From contig JAODUP010000326.1 of assembly GCA_025642065.1 (NCBI GenBank), positions 1 to 64,000 on the forward strand: a DNA stretch of 64,000 nt, in the 5' to 3' direction. Each line of letters starts with the position of its first letter. Positions within the stretch are counted from its first letter, which is position 1. Both the position numbers and the translations under genes were made by a program. This document shows, piece after piece, positions 25,052-39,019 of this stretch. Origin of the DNA: Paralvinella palmiformis. Taxonomy: Eukaryota; Annelida; Polychaeta; Terebellida; Alvinellidae. The notes under the pieces were generated by a model that saw only the letters and a list, made by a program, of their open reading frames with translations, did no database searches and was not told the DNA's origin.

Positions 25052-27040
25052 CGTCTCTGGAATTAATGCAATATGATAGTTGGAAGATTTTATATTTTTG
25101 TTGAAGCTGAGAAGATTTGACGATATTCCCTACGATCTTGCGTGAAATTACTTACCATCAGGACAAAAATAGATATCTTGTTTATATTAGTTTTGTATGT
25201 CAGGATAAATCGCTTACCTGTTAATGAACTAATGGTGATGTCTGCTGGTCAACCTACTAAAGGTTCATTAACCGTAGACTATGAAGATAATGTCACGTTT
25301 AATAACAACTAGACTGATACTAAGACTCCCATTCTCTTAACATCAACAGTTATCTGTTACTGTGCTTCTCTTATCTTATAAGTCCCTATTTAAGTTATCT
25401 CTGGTACATTGCTACTCTGTTTGGTGGAGTTTCTTCTGATGCTGGTAATATCTATTGTGGATAAAAATAACAGCACTTAATCGCCTGATATTTGTCTTAA
25501 TATTGTTTTTCTTATCAGGTTTAGAATGATATAAAACCATACTGTGTATAACCAAAATCAAGAATGGGATTAGAAAACTGACGTAACTAATATAAGATGT
25601 ATTTGGACGAAGACACACCAACAATTAATTTGTCTGAAAATAATTAACGGAGTAGAAGCAAGTCATCTTTTGATATCCAGAGATTTGAACTATTCACGCA
25701 TTGACTGGAACATAGAATTTTCGGAATGGGAGACAAGTTAACAACTGAATATTATAAAATGACTGAGGTAATAAGATACACACGTCAGTAAGAAATGGTT
25801 ATATAAGGAATTAGATTATGTTCTAATAAAAAGTAGAGAAATCACTATCTATAACATATAATGTGAAGCCTAATTATGAAATTATAGCTAGTTCTGATTG
25901 ATTTTGTTTGGAAGTCATTACAGCACATCAGGCCATGCATCATCATAAAATAGAATATTGACAAAGGTCATTGTTGTCCTTTGAGTAACGATGCAACGAT
26001 TGCTGCAAACCATAAAAAATCTGCCAATTAGTACAAATTATTCCTATAAGGAGTGCAGAAAGCCGACGTAACCACTAGAGGTAATTAGTTAATTAAATGC
26101 ACCATGTTAATCTGGAATATTATGCACAACGGTGGATCAAATAGTAGAACTAGTAAATAAGTGAATAAAAAGGGATTTAAATATATAACACAAAACATAA
26201 CCAAGATCTGGGAGACAAGAGACCATGGAATGCTTAAGGAATATATAATTATATTGACAAAGCCAGAGCAATGATCTGAAAGCTGCTATTACCATTAAAA
26301 ACAACTCCACTTTTGAAGAGAACTATTATTAACAATATGATAGGTAGTTTACCCTTTGAATTATGGGTACGAGCTATAATTAACGGAATAATATTAATAA
26401 AATAATCATCTTTAAAATATATATCATTCATCTTTAAACAAAGCTAAAACATATGTACACATTATTTGTTTATAAATATTTATCTGTGTATGTATATTTC
26501 TATTGTTTTATTGTCATAGAATATACTGAGTTATCTGCTTCCTGTATCGATCTTGGCTTGGAAAATTAATTTAATAAATATATCTGAAATCATCTAACTG
26601 TTGTCAATCGACTAATTAAATCAAGATTAGATATATTATTTGCTATATATTGGACTGGTAATTCAGCTCATATACTCCAATTATTGCACAACAATAAATA
26701 ACACAGTTTGAAGAATTTATGTGGTCATCATAACTTAACTTCCAAAAAAAATATGTCTATATGAGCTTTGTATGACGTGGGGAGCGTAATGCTGAGAGTT
26801 CTTCATAATATTAATATACAATCTTGTATTATCTTAAGTGGTCTATTTACAGAAATATTGCAACTGGGTTAAATACGAAGAATGGCGTTATGTAAGTAAA
26901 CATATATAACATATCGGTGAATAGCAAGTATATCAATCTAAACAGAATTAACGCTACTAACGTATTATAAAAATTGTGTCACTACTACTACTACTACTAC
27001 TACTATTACTTCTACCACTATTACTTCTACTAATGATAAT
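25052..27040. other. Upstream region of SLC5 copy 1
   Basis: The first 70-80 bp are colinear with the sequence upstream of the copy 2 start (CGTCTCTGGAATTAA, then TAGTTNGAAGATTTTATAT). This is probably the shared 5' UTR or proximal promoter. Beyond about 25130 the copies diverge and I see no gene, only AT-rich unique sequence and an ACT microsatellite from 26980. Confidence 0.45.
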
Positions 27041-27047
27041 AATAATA

Positions 27048-27180
27048 GGGCGCCTCCGTGGACCAGCGGTAACGTGTTGGACCACATATCACTACCACCC
27101 GTGTTCGAATCTCGGCGTAGGCATATCTGAAGGTTGTTTCGTCTTTGATTTCAATCATCAATCATCAAGCAATCAAATAA
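27048..27180 (+). mobile_element. tRNA-derived SINE
   Basis: It begins GGCGCCTCCGTGGACCAGCG and has an A-box-like TGGACCAGCGG and a B-box-like GTGTTCGAATCTC. It continues GGCATATCTGAAGGTTGTTT, as in the 38.8 kb copy, and ends in ATCATCAATCATCAA. AAT-rich stretches flank both sides, so the exact target-site duplication cannot be resolved. Confidence 0.75.
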
Positions 27181-28277
27181 TAATAATAATGAAATTGGGC
27201 TGTTTGTGTCACTATATGTTGAAAACTAAATTTGGTAGATTAATGATATAATTACGGTCGATATTGTTATTTTGTGTTAGTTGGAAGCATCCTCTCTACC
27301 TTTCAGATTTAAGCTTCGTGTTTTAACATAATTAATTTCGAACGTTAAGGAGCACGGTGGTAGATGATACCATAGATCACTTTCTTATAGTATTCGGCCA
27401 GCTCAGCATCTTATCTCACACATTCATTCAGGACTTGAAACGACCATAAATCCTATATTGTTTGATGACATGAGAATCTAAACAATTTAGCTAACAAGAA
27501 AACATATTTACCATTCGTTACTAAAAGTTTCATGCTTTATACATATTATATTCGGTATTTCCTTAGAGTGAGGAGTGCTTCATTATATCGTGAAATATAA
27601 CCAATATCCATATAACGGTGAATTATAGTCTCCTATAAGTAAATTATGTCAGTAGTCTAAACGTATATAATAATATCTATGTGACGAATAGTAAGTGTAT
27701 TATACAAGGTCGTACCTATATCGTCGACACTCTTGGGAAAAACCTCTTCGAGGTATCAGTTTCATTATTAATCCATCATCGTATTTGAATGGAAAATAAT
27801 CCTATAATTGTCGTTAAAGTGATTTATTTATTTACTATAGGTTGGAAATATGTTTACACGTGAGAACAGATATACACGTACACAATTGTAACATTACTAT
27901 AATGAAAGCTGATTTTCATAGGGCAAGATCATCTTACAATATGATAGTCAGTCTGTGTTTAATCTGTATTTAGTTCAACAACACTTATGCTCTTTATAAG
28001 TGAAAACATGCATTCCTGTTAAATTCCATTATTTTCGAGGTTTGTTTCTGGTATTCAATTCCAAAGTTAATATACAAACACATATACTCGAAGGTTTTCA
28101 CACAAAGTTACGGTCTACAGAAGCACATCAATAACAACTCAGATTTGAGTTCAGTTGGGTCGCCACTAATCACAATTATTTATAGCCAATTAACCAACAA
28201 CTGAGATACAAAATAGTATTGTTATTATTTTTAATACAATTAGCAGATGCAGTATTGATATTAGAAGTAGTTGTTGG

Positions 28278-28378
28278 TATCGTATTAGTACTGTTATGAT
28301 AATGATGATGATGCTGCTGCTGCTGATGATGATGATGGTGGTGATGATGATGATGATGATGATTTTATGATTATGATG

Positions 28379-28468
<90 letters not shown>

Positions 28469-28498
28469 GTGTGTGTGCGCGTGTGCGTGCGTGTGTAT
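28278..28498. repeat. Compound (GAT)n(TA)n(GT)n microsatellite
   Basis: A GAT/GCT-rich stretch is followed by about 48 bp of TA and about 70 bp of GT/GCGT. The open frames on both strands here are low-complexity. Confidence 0.95.
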
Positions 28499-28559
28499 AA
28501 GGCAGTTTACCAAATTTGCATTGTTGAAATTTGCATTGTGAAAAGTGTACAAAGTACAT

Positions 28560-31130
28560 TTCTACAGGTAATGGTGGGATACATACGCACTAGCGAGAAA
28601 TACAAAGTTCTTGGTGTATATTTAGGTAAAAGGCGTTCTATTTGTTTTAGTACAAATATGGACCCCTTACTCATATGATATTTCCATGGTAAATATTTAA
28701 CTGCATTTTCTTCACAATTGTGCTCAATTCTATCTAGAACAATACAACAGTTGAACCATCCATATCTAAATTAGGATAGCCGTACCAGTTTCAAACGAAT
28801 ATATAATACGTGTTTTTACGCGTTTTCTGTGTCAAAACAATAGATGTAGTAGAAACATTAACAATATTCAAAAATATTATGTCCTTTATAACATTTAACA
28901 AAGCCTTTATTTCATTTGCAGAATCCTGTATATTTATTTTCTTTAATGGTTGAAGTATCAATAACACATACCACAATATCATGGGCCATTGATGTAAGGT
29001 ATGCTATAAATAGAATATAACAGACAAACGGGTAAAGAATGACGATCGTCTCTTTAGCTGACCCGGGTCTTCTCTTTCATCCTCCCATTGTTCACCTTAA
29101 AGAGTGTTTGAGATTGTTTTTTTCTTCTTCATGTGAACTCACAACGATAATCAATATATGTATGTAGTGTTGGGCATTCAAAGATTCACAAATGTTAATG
29201 CCCTTTCTGGGGTATCTAAAATGCTTGTATACACACGATTTGATGTATATATTTCATTTTAAAGAGGCCTCTGGAAAGATTCATCTTTCATTAATCCTAG
29301 CTCGGAACTCCTACAGGACGATCCAGAGTTTTGAGCTTTGTTGAAATGAGGAAAAGAGGAGTTTCCTTGGAATAGTTTGCAGACTTACAGTTTTTTGGTA
29401 CTATGTGAGGTCAAAAATGGAAGAAAATATTACTGAAGGTGTGGATCACTTATTTCTGAGATTCTGGAAACAAACGACATTTCCTAATCATGGAACAATT
29501 CATGACAATAGTCACACTTAACGATTTGGCAATTCTCCAAGAGGTACATTGAACTAACTTGTACAAGTAGATGATTTCAAACGTCTAATCCTATTCTGAG
29601 ATTTAAATTAGATAGAGTTGGTCTCTAGAAATCTACTCAATATGCTGAAATCGGTTTTAGCTCATCGGCTCCATAATCATATATCATTAATAAAGCTGGG
29701 AATGGACCATATCTCATAGGGGTCTCTTGTTACAACAATTATATGTGTGTGTATCGATCGTATTCCAGATCGGGCACATTTAAATCACTGACCATATAGG
29801 TGTGAGGACATGTAATGTGTTTATATTCGTCTGAGATTGGACGAGTGGCGGTGGATATGGATGAACGTCTATAGACTTTTAATAAGTGTACAGCTTGTTT
29901 TAACGACTAACCTATTACACATATCCCGCGCCTGTATGTCTGATTGATCGAGTCTCCATTCATAATAGAGTACAAATGGGTTTACAATAACTACAAAATT
30001 ATTAAACAATTATAATGTCAACATTTATAGTATCACCTCGCACTAGGTTGTTCCCGAGTTCTTTAAATATAATTTTTATTTATGTTTAAAATATATATTT
30101 GTATTAATATCATACTGACAGTGAGCGAACTAGAAATGTATTTATTTAATATATTTCTTTCACAAGCCATGGTCTGGTTAGTATATCATTTATGTGTTAC
30201 TATAATATATCGCCATAAACTCCACAAATTGTTCCATTACTGGTGATCACTTGTTTATCAAATCCTGATATCGATACAATCAGTGAAGGTGTTTCAATGA
30301 GACCTTCCACAGTTTGTGTGACCAAGTTCAGGAAGTATATATTTTCTGTACTCACCTAGAGCTGCCAAATCGGGTGGTCATTGTTCTACTGAATAACCTC
30401 ACGAAACTTTAATATTATTATTATTATCATTTTTATTATGCCTATTTGGTAAATGGGTTGTTAATTATATAAACAAAGATATTTTAAATTTTTAGAGTTG
30501 TCTGAAAATATTCTTCAGCTGATAATGCTTTATATTCTTCGAGTTTGTTTATTATATGCATTGAAAGCATTAGTGACTGTATATATGCTGCAATTTGTCT
30601 AAATAAGTCGTCAAACTAAAACAGCGTGTCCAGTCTTCAGTCACACGAACTGCTACATCATAATTATCAAGGAATCTAACATAAAACTAACGACCATCCC
30701 GTATTTGTGTGAATTGTATTACAGGATAGCAATTGTTAAAAAGAAATTGAGAAAAGGTCATAATAACATGGAGTCATAGTCGTAAAATATACGTCAATTG
30801 GATACAATCTGTGAAGCTTTGTTTTAACTTACCTCACACAGACAATATCTCCAAAACAAACAGTAACAAAATGTTTGACACGAATCGATATGTTTAGACT
30901 AGAATGAAAAGGCTCCAAGCCAACATTCCCACAGAGGTAAGTGTTACTGAACCACTATCTTTGAATATCAATCTACTTGAATTATCTTCAGCGTCCCGAC
31001 AAGTATATTGTGCATACGTGCCTGCTTCAGATTTACAGACACAAAAATAACGTGACGTTCATGTAAATATTCATATATTATATACGAGGTTCAGTAAACA
31101 AGTGAATAATGGAAGATCGACTGTAAATAC
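28560..31130. other. Intergenic, no gene recognised
   Basis: This is AT-rich unique sequence between the two SLC5 copies with no protein motif or RNA gene that I can support. A 17-bp block near 30665 (CTTGATAATTATGATGT on the minus strand) resembles 39385-39400 upstream of copy 2. Confidence 0.4.
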
Positions 31131-31139
31131 TATTATATT

Positions 31140-31502
31140 CAAGCTGTAAGGTGCACTCTAGTTAAGTTTATGAACAACAAATTCACATGAGTAATAACAT
31201 AGATTTGGATTACCACAAAATATAAAGCTTGTACTTCAGCGTTTTCACGAAAAAAATGTTAGTCTCAATGTTATTATATGATTGTTAGGCGATGATGTTA
31301 TATATTTACAATAACATTTAGATCGAGCTTTTGAATGTGCCATTTATTTGTTCGTAAAAATATCAACTTGTTTTCTAACATCAAGGAATCGGTGCAAAAA
31401 TCAACACATGGCAAGAGAGGGACTGATAAAATAGCGAGTTTGAACCTGGTGCAATGGAAAAGAGCAGACTAATATGTTAATAACTAATCCAAATAAGTTA
31501 AA
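31140..31502 (-). other. 3' flank of SLC5 copy 2
   Basis: Related to 9240-9600 downstream of copy 1 (shared AACAACA...ATAGATTTGGATTACC region). It is probably the 3' UTR and the edge of the duplicated unit. No other feature is seen. Confidence 0.45.
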
Positions 31503-32998
31503 TCATGGTTTTGCATCTGAGTAGAGCAAGGTATCTAAAACTGGGTTTTCTTTTGTCATATCTTCAATATCATCATCGGAATTTCCAGAATTCACTTTTG
31601 TATTCATTTCAGCATCATTCTGAAAAGGGATAATTGTGAGAATACAAGAAAAACCTTAGGCTTAACATTTGCCTTGGTATCATCAATAGTTATCCGATTA
31701 AAGAGATACTAGAATATATCTCTGAAATCATCCGTATATGAGAATACTAGCCTAGATTTGTCTTTTAGCCATAGAATAGCAGCGAAATATACCCGAGAAA
31801 GGGTTGATCTCTTTTTGTAATAAAGAACCTTTAAACGAACTCTGATTTATCGGATTATGTTCAATCTTTTAGCAAATGTTTATATTGTGTCTGTCCTACC
31901 ATTGCTAATTTATGCTCGTCTTTATAGCCGAAGGCACTCCTCAGATCTTTTAATGTGTACATCAAATCGCTGGTTGGCCATATTGTTGACCATTGAAAGC
32001 AACCTGACGATGATTGAATATAACAAAATATTATTAATGATAAGCGGTAATAACACAGCGACCGCGCCTTTAGTGTGGACAAAACAACTTTATAGAAAAA
32101 TGTAGCACATCAAATTAGTTGATGCCTCTATTTAAGTATTACAAACCTGTTTCTATGTCCTCTTAGGTTCTTAAGTACGATTATTGTTTATTTTTTATAT
32201 TAACAAGGCTTACTGCCGATTAAGTATTAGTTAATATGACTAAATGCTGCAGATATATTAATAGCTAGAGGGACATACTTTCGCGGTCACCAAATTCGTG
32301 TGTATAATTCGTGATATTAGCAATTCATGTTACATTATAGTATTACTAGGAAATAAGTTAAATCCAAATGTTTATTGTTGATCTTTTACCTCTGTGTTTA
32401 TATATGTGAACCAGTGGACTGATAATGCTTGCCACAACAATGACGATCATGACATCAATGAGGACATACCATTGGTAAGAGATATCATAGAAATTGCTAT
32501 TAAGGAGCAATAGATAGAGCTATTATCATCATGGCAACAACAATAATATTATACTTTGCATGCTTTCTACATAAGTATTATAATTTATATGTCGTCATAA
32601 TGTATACAGTTCATAGATTGTGCTATGTCGCCGAAATGACCAGGATCGAGGCCAAATAAAGGAATCAAGTTTTATTTCAGGAACTTACTCATCCCACTAA
32701 TTACTTACGGCTTTACATTTGGAGTTGGCACTGTAAGTTCAACTGTGAAGTTCTTTAAGTATAATGGCGGTTGATCGGTTCCCAAATGTTTGTGGTGTTT
32801 AGTTAACCAACCGATGTACTGTTGGAAACCAAATATGATTGAAGCTAAACATCCAATAAAAACGCCCTGAAACAAATATAAAACTATTGAAATACGATAG
32901 AGTATAACTGAAATAAACGAATCAATGTTTTTCTGAAATATTACAACCGGCAATTTAAAAGAAAATATTTGTTTACAGAGTTATGACCAGAAAGAGAA

Positions 32999-33044
<46 letters not shown>

Positions 33045-33884
33045 AGATAATTTAAACTTTATTTTACGATGGGATATGAAGCTTTCATAAACCTGAGTCA
33101 AGACTTGTATTATGGTTGTATTTATATATTCAGAATAAAACAAATTATGCCACAAATTAGTACAAAACGGTGAATGTTCCGAACATGTAGCGTACACACA
33201 AATAAACAAAACGGCTTTTAAGTAAAACTAATTTTGACACCCACCCACGATTCAGTATATCCTAGAAACATGGCGCAGCAGAAGACACCAAACAGAGGAC
33301 CGGAGATAAAGGATTCTGTTGATCGTGTTAGACTGTATATATAATCGTCAAAATATGGTACGGTCAGCCCCATACCAAGTGTTATAAATCCAGCTGCGAG
33401 TGCTGTAAAGAAGAAAATGTTTGCGTTGGAAGATGGTATAATATTTGACAAACACGGACAAACACAGATATATCTACGCAATCCGTTTATCCATCAAATT
33501 ATCAAGATAAATGTTTGCAATATAACACTTCTAAGAAGGTTACCGTAGAGACCGACAGAGTATTAAAACCGGCCGAGATCTCTTGAAATAACTTAGCTCT
33601 ATGTTCATGTAGTTATTATATTTAATGTGTATACGAAAACCGAGCATTGCACAATCTGAACATCAACCGACGTTTTCGGACTAAGATTATGAAAACAACT
33701 TGTTTAGTGCAAATTGGTCAATCTAAATTGATCCTATGAGTCTTAAAATGTTCGTCTACCTTTGATGTTTGCTAGTTACTAAAGAAAACAGATTTCTGTC
33801 ACTGTATAATTCTTTCAATGCGTGATAACTTCAAGATGGAAAAGTTTGTGTGCTAACAAGTTACGTAATTTACCAAACGATCAT

Positions 33885-33966
<82 letters not shown>

Positions 33967-35204
33967 ACCTGTGGCATCAGTTGATCTTTGTCTTTCTTGT
34001 GGAAAATATTCGGTTCAAACCGAATATGTTCTTTTTCAAACATATCATAATCACTGATAAAAATATAGTCCATTGGCAATTTTATTATAATTATACCAAG
34101 TAATTTTTTGAATAGCCAACAGTTCATTGTGGCTGTCATATATGTCAACATATCCAAACCTACCACAAAACGTGTTAGTACCTAACCATAATATATCGCT
34201 AAGATTGTGTTTTCAACGACCGCATTTCCAAACGTAGCTTAAATGTCCAAGTTGTTGTACATATAATGTACAGAACAATATTTGTCCATGTGTTTATATT
34301 ACTCATTGGATGTGTATGCCGAAAACTGAACATGGGAATATTTGCCAAAACCTTTTGTCACAGATAAAGTTGTGTTAGATAAAAGGAATTGTTCATTAGA
34401 GCGGGTGATTAAAATACAATATGGGGATTATGTTCCAACGCTCCTGTCATCGTTTACATAGTTTTTGCTAAACCTTTTCTGGAGGTAAAATGTTTTTAAT
34501 GACATGGCAACTCCAAAGCGTTAAACATATAAATCGTTGGTCCTAATCCTGTAAACGAATATAATCATTTAATTCGTCCATCTGGTCAGTCGTACCTGCT
34601 GCCTTACAAGCTATGGATTTTGATTGGTCCGTGAGATTGCGGGATGTCCTCAGTTTGTAGATAGGCGAGAGAAGGTCTTCAAGGAAAACGGCAGCCATAG
34701 CATTCTGACCAGAAGAGAGACAGCTGAAGATGGAAGAAGGAGGCACCTTGAAGAGTACTTCAATAGAAGGGACCAGTTGATAATTAATTCTGACATCGAT
34801 TTGAAATCGTAAACAAAGAATTCAAGTACAATCTAATGTAGTTCAATATTTTAGCGATTTTTCATCTGATACAAAGTATTTAACTTTTTGGGGGCTTTCG
34901 ATGTTTTTCCCCCACTTCATCGTACCTCAGTGTTGCAGCATATAAAGCAGATATGATGAGTCCAGGTATGCCAGGAATGCCTCCAAAGACTTTCATCATA
35001 AACAATGGGAATATCTGGGAAGAAAGAGAGATTATAGACTCAGATCTAAGATCGAGCATTATTTTGTGTATTATTATAACAGAATAAGTTACAACATATC
35101 AAATTGGGCAATTTAGAGAGTTATCCGCTAGTAACCTAGGATATGTCGATTAAATCCATTAGAAATAATCATTTACAATAAATAAACATATATGGCATAG
35201 GCGC

Positions 35205-35251
<47 letters not shown>

Positions 35252-35588
35252 GTTTTTAACCAAGTTACTGACTCCATCAGGACGAGATATTTTCCGTGTT
35301 AGTAATGGTTCATTTCCACCAAAAAGAGCGAAAGCTTCCACACCAACAAAAAGCATACAGAAAGCGAGAACGACAGTCATCAAAAAACCGATTACAATAG
35401 ATCTGGAAGTAACAATTACATTCTTATAGTGATCGATTTATTTACCTGCCTACCTGCGTATCCTCTTATCACCTGCCGACGTACCTATCTACGCCTCGCG
35501 ATGACACAGACGGATTTTGATATTAATATTAAATATGGCCAAAATCCAGCATCCTGGTAAATTGTGTAGGTGGTGTGACTGTTATATG

Positions 35589-35642
<54 letters not shown>

Positions 35643-37318
35643 ACTCTCTCGCTATCTATCTATCTATCTATTTGATCTCCTAAACTTCATCGACATGGGC
35701 CGAATGGTTTCCTTCGAAAATTAAAAAGCTCTCAACTTTTGCAAATACTGTTTTAGAGAGAGTAGGTTTTTGAAATGACAAATCTACGAAATATTTTCAC
35801 GCCATTGTTCCACAATACGACCATAATTTGGTTAAATACCTAAGTGTTCAATATTAATCGTTGAACAAAGGAGTAAGTAAAAGTTTACTTTTATTGTTGA
35901 CATTGGATGTAGAGACCTCTGCCGGTCGCCTATTGAGCACAGCCACCTGGTGTCGTTTTTTCTTGTTTTGTTGCTGCTATTATTTATCTAGGTAAGCGTT
36001 CACATGTTAGATACTTACATCTGTGCCATCTTCATGCTGGGTATAGTCATGTATCTCTGAATTAACATTTGATGTGTTGATGTGTAGCCAGTCATAGAAA
36101 TGGCAAAAAGGAATATACAATTCCAAATCGTATGACGATCCCACAGATTGGTGTCAATACTAAAATCAAATTTATTAGTTACATAATAATTTTTTACCTG
36201 CTTACAAGTAATATTAGCGGCAGGAACAACACTACTACTACTAGTACTACTACTGGTACTACTATAACTACTACTACTACAACTAGACCTATTATTATCA
36301 ATACTAATGATGAAATAAACAGTAAAAAGTGGAACATTGCCAAAACAATGGTAAAGATAATTATTTAACAATAATTATAACAATGATATAAAGAATCTCT
36401 ATTCGACATATTTACTCATTCCAGGCGGTCCTCTTCCCAAATCGGTAAATACTCCACGCCTTGGCGAAGCCGCCCGCCTCCATCATACCTTTTATCATTA
36501 CTGTAAACAGGCCTACGATGAGGATAATTACCTGTATGTTATCGACCCAAATAATGGCTTTCATGCCTCCCTGGCAAAGATAATTGTGAGAATGTTAGCG
36601 CACGGATACGATCGCGATGTGTTAAGTGCTATTATCTTGTATTCTGTCTAGTTATTCAGCACACTATCACACAAATGTTTGGGGAGATAGAGATATTCAT
36701 AAAGGTTTAGTAGACAGAGGGTCTGGTATACGGTGCCAGGACTGTATTATCCAGAAGTCTAACCAGACTCAAACATAGGGGCCCCACAGGGACAATGAGC
36801 CAGTCAATTCTTTTTGCTGAGGCACTGTTGCCATTGCCCTAGGGCTCCAATAGTTAGACGCTGCACTCAGCCCAAAATATGGCCAATTCAACAAAATGCA
36901 AATGGAGTTGCAGTTTGTTTCCCATGCGACATCATTGTCGTCACTTGCCCCAGATATTTTGAACTCGTAGGGCAGTTATGAGTTAACACTATCATAATTT
37001 TATTGATATCAAATATATCAAAGGAGTGATGAGTGAGTGAGTGAGTGAGTGAGTGAGCTGTTTATTTAGCATGGACAATGGCTGAGGAGCAAATCCCTCG
37101 TAAAATAATTCCACAAAGTTGGATTCTAACTCACAACCTGTACGTTTGCGGTACTGTGACTTAGCAACTATACACTATTGAAGCACCATGATTATATGAT
37201 AAGAAAGACGAACAAAGGTCTTCAGGTTCTTACCAGACTTGTGTATATGAGACAAACGATAGCTCCTATACTTATGGATATCTGAATATCAAGACCAGTA
37301 ACTAGACGGAGATAAAAC

Positions 37319-37375
<57 letters not shown>

Positions 37376-37376
37376 G

Positions 37377-37412
<36 letters not shown>

Positions 37413-37415
37413 TGT

Positions 37416-37449
<34 letters not shown>

Positions 37450-38455
37450 AGTGTGTGTCTGTGTGTGTCTGTGTGGTTACATATGTTAATGATAAATTTC
37501 AAAGATTTTAGTTAGTTTTATCCAACCTTCAGATAATACGAGACTGGGAACATACAGGATAACCGACATAAAAATTATCTAGAAAACAGAATAATTAATA
37601 GCAATAATATTCATGGTAACTTTAATGGTAATAATAACAATAATTGCAATTAAAAACAATGAGAATAGAGTGACAATGTATCAATACTAATAGTTGCAAA
37701 ACAGATTGCAGTAATGGTCGTAGTAATAGTAGTAGCAGTAGTAGAAGTAGTAATAGCAGTATTAAGCGTTGTAACTATTGTTGCTCTCATTACTGTGCGA
37801 GTCGTTTATAGTATTGCAGCCATTGCAGCAATAATGTGTACAGTTTTTGTTTAAATTTATTTTTAACTCCAAAACATTAACTCACCGTAAAAATGACATA
37901 GATAAATCCTACAAGCATACGTACTGGAAGATTAAACCTGTACTCTAAATACTGGAAACAGACAGGTAAATATTATTTAATTATAATTGTTTAGAGATTT
38001 CTTCAGATATATTATTGCATTGATTTTTAATTAATTTGACCATCAGTACTCAGATATAAATAGATGATAATATTTATATTATTGTTGCATGTGATTATTT
38101 TTCATTAATTATTAATGATACTAGTTGTGTGTTAGCAGTGTTAGTAGCAGTACTATCAGCAACGGTATAAACATTGACACTAATAGCAGAAAAGTGGCAG
38201 TGCTAACGATACCTCATATGCACTGGTCACTTTAAATCTCATCCTAAAGAACTTTGGTATCGTGAAAATGGCTATCAAGCCAGCTGCCAATATGAGGCCA
38301 ACAGAACTCCATATAAACACCACACCCATGTAATAGAACTCCGTGCTTAGTCCTATAATTAACGTGGAACTCGTCGCCGAAGCAAACACACTTTGTGCCA
38401 CCAGAAACCTGAAACATCCAACACTAACAAATGTGATCAAATACATTAGGTTAAT

Positions 38456-38529
<74 letters not shown>

Positions 38530-38709
38530 AAGCATTACGTCTACTGACCAGTTCATCTTCCTGCCAGCCATCAGATAATCCTCACTTGTCTGAGATGTCC
38601 ATCGGTCTTTGATGGCAATGACTATTCCGACTATTAACGTTGAGGCCAATGATAGCGTGAAGAGCAAATAGTCAGCCCAATGAAATAAGTCTCTTCTGGT
38701 TGAAGACAT
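31503..38709 (-). CDS. SLC5 sodium/solute cotransporter, copy 2; complete, 609 aa
   Basis: Fifteen exons, 5' to 3': 38709-38549, 38408-38213, 37951-37886, 37578-37527, 37301-37234, 36570-36416, 36159-36019, 35402-35273, 35014-34926, 34723-34596, 33402-33245, 32866-32709, 32496-32390, 32003-31900, 31619-31503. All have AG/GT borders and sum to 1830 nt with one open frame; family members are about 610-640 residues. Landmarks in order: [157 protein letters not shown]. The C-terminal tail is acidic and cytosolic. Resemblance is to SLC5A8/A12/A6 (Na+-coupled monocarboxylate or vitamin uptake); substrate cannot be chosen. The start Met is the first in the only frame leading into the splice and precedes the family's first helix. 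Confidence 0.92.
33004..33048. repeat. (GA)n microsatellite
   Basis: GA run in intron 11 of SLC5 copy 2. Copy 1 has a CA-rich tract in the same intron instead. Confidence 0.95.
33887..33963. repeat. (AT)n microsatellite
   Basis: About 75 bp of AT with one phase slip, in intron 10 of SLC5 copy 2. Confidence 0.95.
35205..35250. repeat. (TA)n microsatellite in SLC5 copy 2 intron 8
   Basis: This TA run starts 23 bp past the exon 8 donor, at the same place as the TA run of copy 1 (16638-16686). Confidence 0.95.
35590..35672. repeat. (CT)n and (CTAT)n microsatellite
   Basis: About 48 bp of CT are followed by a short CTAT run, in intron 7 of SLC5 copy 2. Confidence 0.95.
36228..36286. repeat. (ACT)n microsatellite
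   Basis: Interrupted ACT repeats in intron 6 of SLC5 copy 2, homologous in position to the long ACT tract of copy 1. Confidence 0.9.
36660..37230. other. SLC5 copy 2 intron 5 interior with (GTGA)n
   Basis: No gene is seen. It holds a 30-bp GTGA/GAGT run at 37028-37058 and otherwise unique sequence. The corresponding intron of copy 1 (21639-22110) is shorter. Confidence 0.6.
37319..37450. repeat. (TA)n(GT)n microsatellite
   Basis: About 52 bp of TA and about 70 bp of GT with a GGTGTGG interruption, in intron 4 of SLC5 copy 2. The matching intron of copy 1 has a degenerate GT-rich stretch (22468-22545). Confidence 0.95.
38452..38525. repeat. (TA)n microsatellite in SLC5 copy 2 intron 1
   Basis: About 70 bp of TA fill most of the 140-bp intron 1. 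In copy 1 the same spot carries the family-A LINE. Confidence 0.95.
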
Positions 38710-38799
38710 CGTCTCTGGAATTAAAACAATATGGTAGTTAGAAGATTTTATATCTGTGCTGAAGCCAATACTATTTAATAGCATATGCTGCCCTTAGAT

Positions 38800-38945
38800 G
38801 ATAATGATGATGATGATGATTGATGTTTTACGTCCACTTTTGTGCACATGGTAGGCAAAATGGGCCGAGCGATCCTCCAAAGGTAATGAAGTGAAGTCAA
38901 AGATGAAACAACCTTCAGATATGCCCACGCCGAGATAGGCTGCCC
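38800..38945 (-). mobile_element. SINE, 5'-truncated (lacks tRNA head)
   Basis: On the minus strand it runs from CTCGGCGTGGGCATATCTGA through CACTTCATTACC, GATCGCTCGGCCCATTTTGC and TGTGCACAAAAGTGGACGTA to CAT repeats. It is the same body and tail as the copies at 39.0 and 18.0 kb, and shares the GGCATATCTGAAGG segment with the 27.0 kb copy. Confidence 0.75.
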
Positions 38946-39019
38946 TTAGAACTGCCATTATGTACTGTTGGCGTATATACCTGTATAATAGTGTGTAAAT
39001 AATCGATATAAATTTAAAT

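Noticed and set aside
38545..38549. Exon 1 donor after ...NWS (GTAGAC) in the SLC5 copies
   Set aside because: Its phase does not match exon 2. The donor four bases earlier (GTCAGT) restores the frame and the conserved NWFLVAQ junction.
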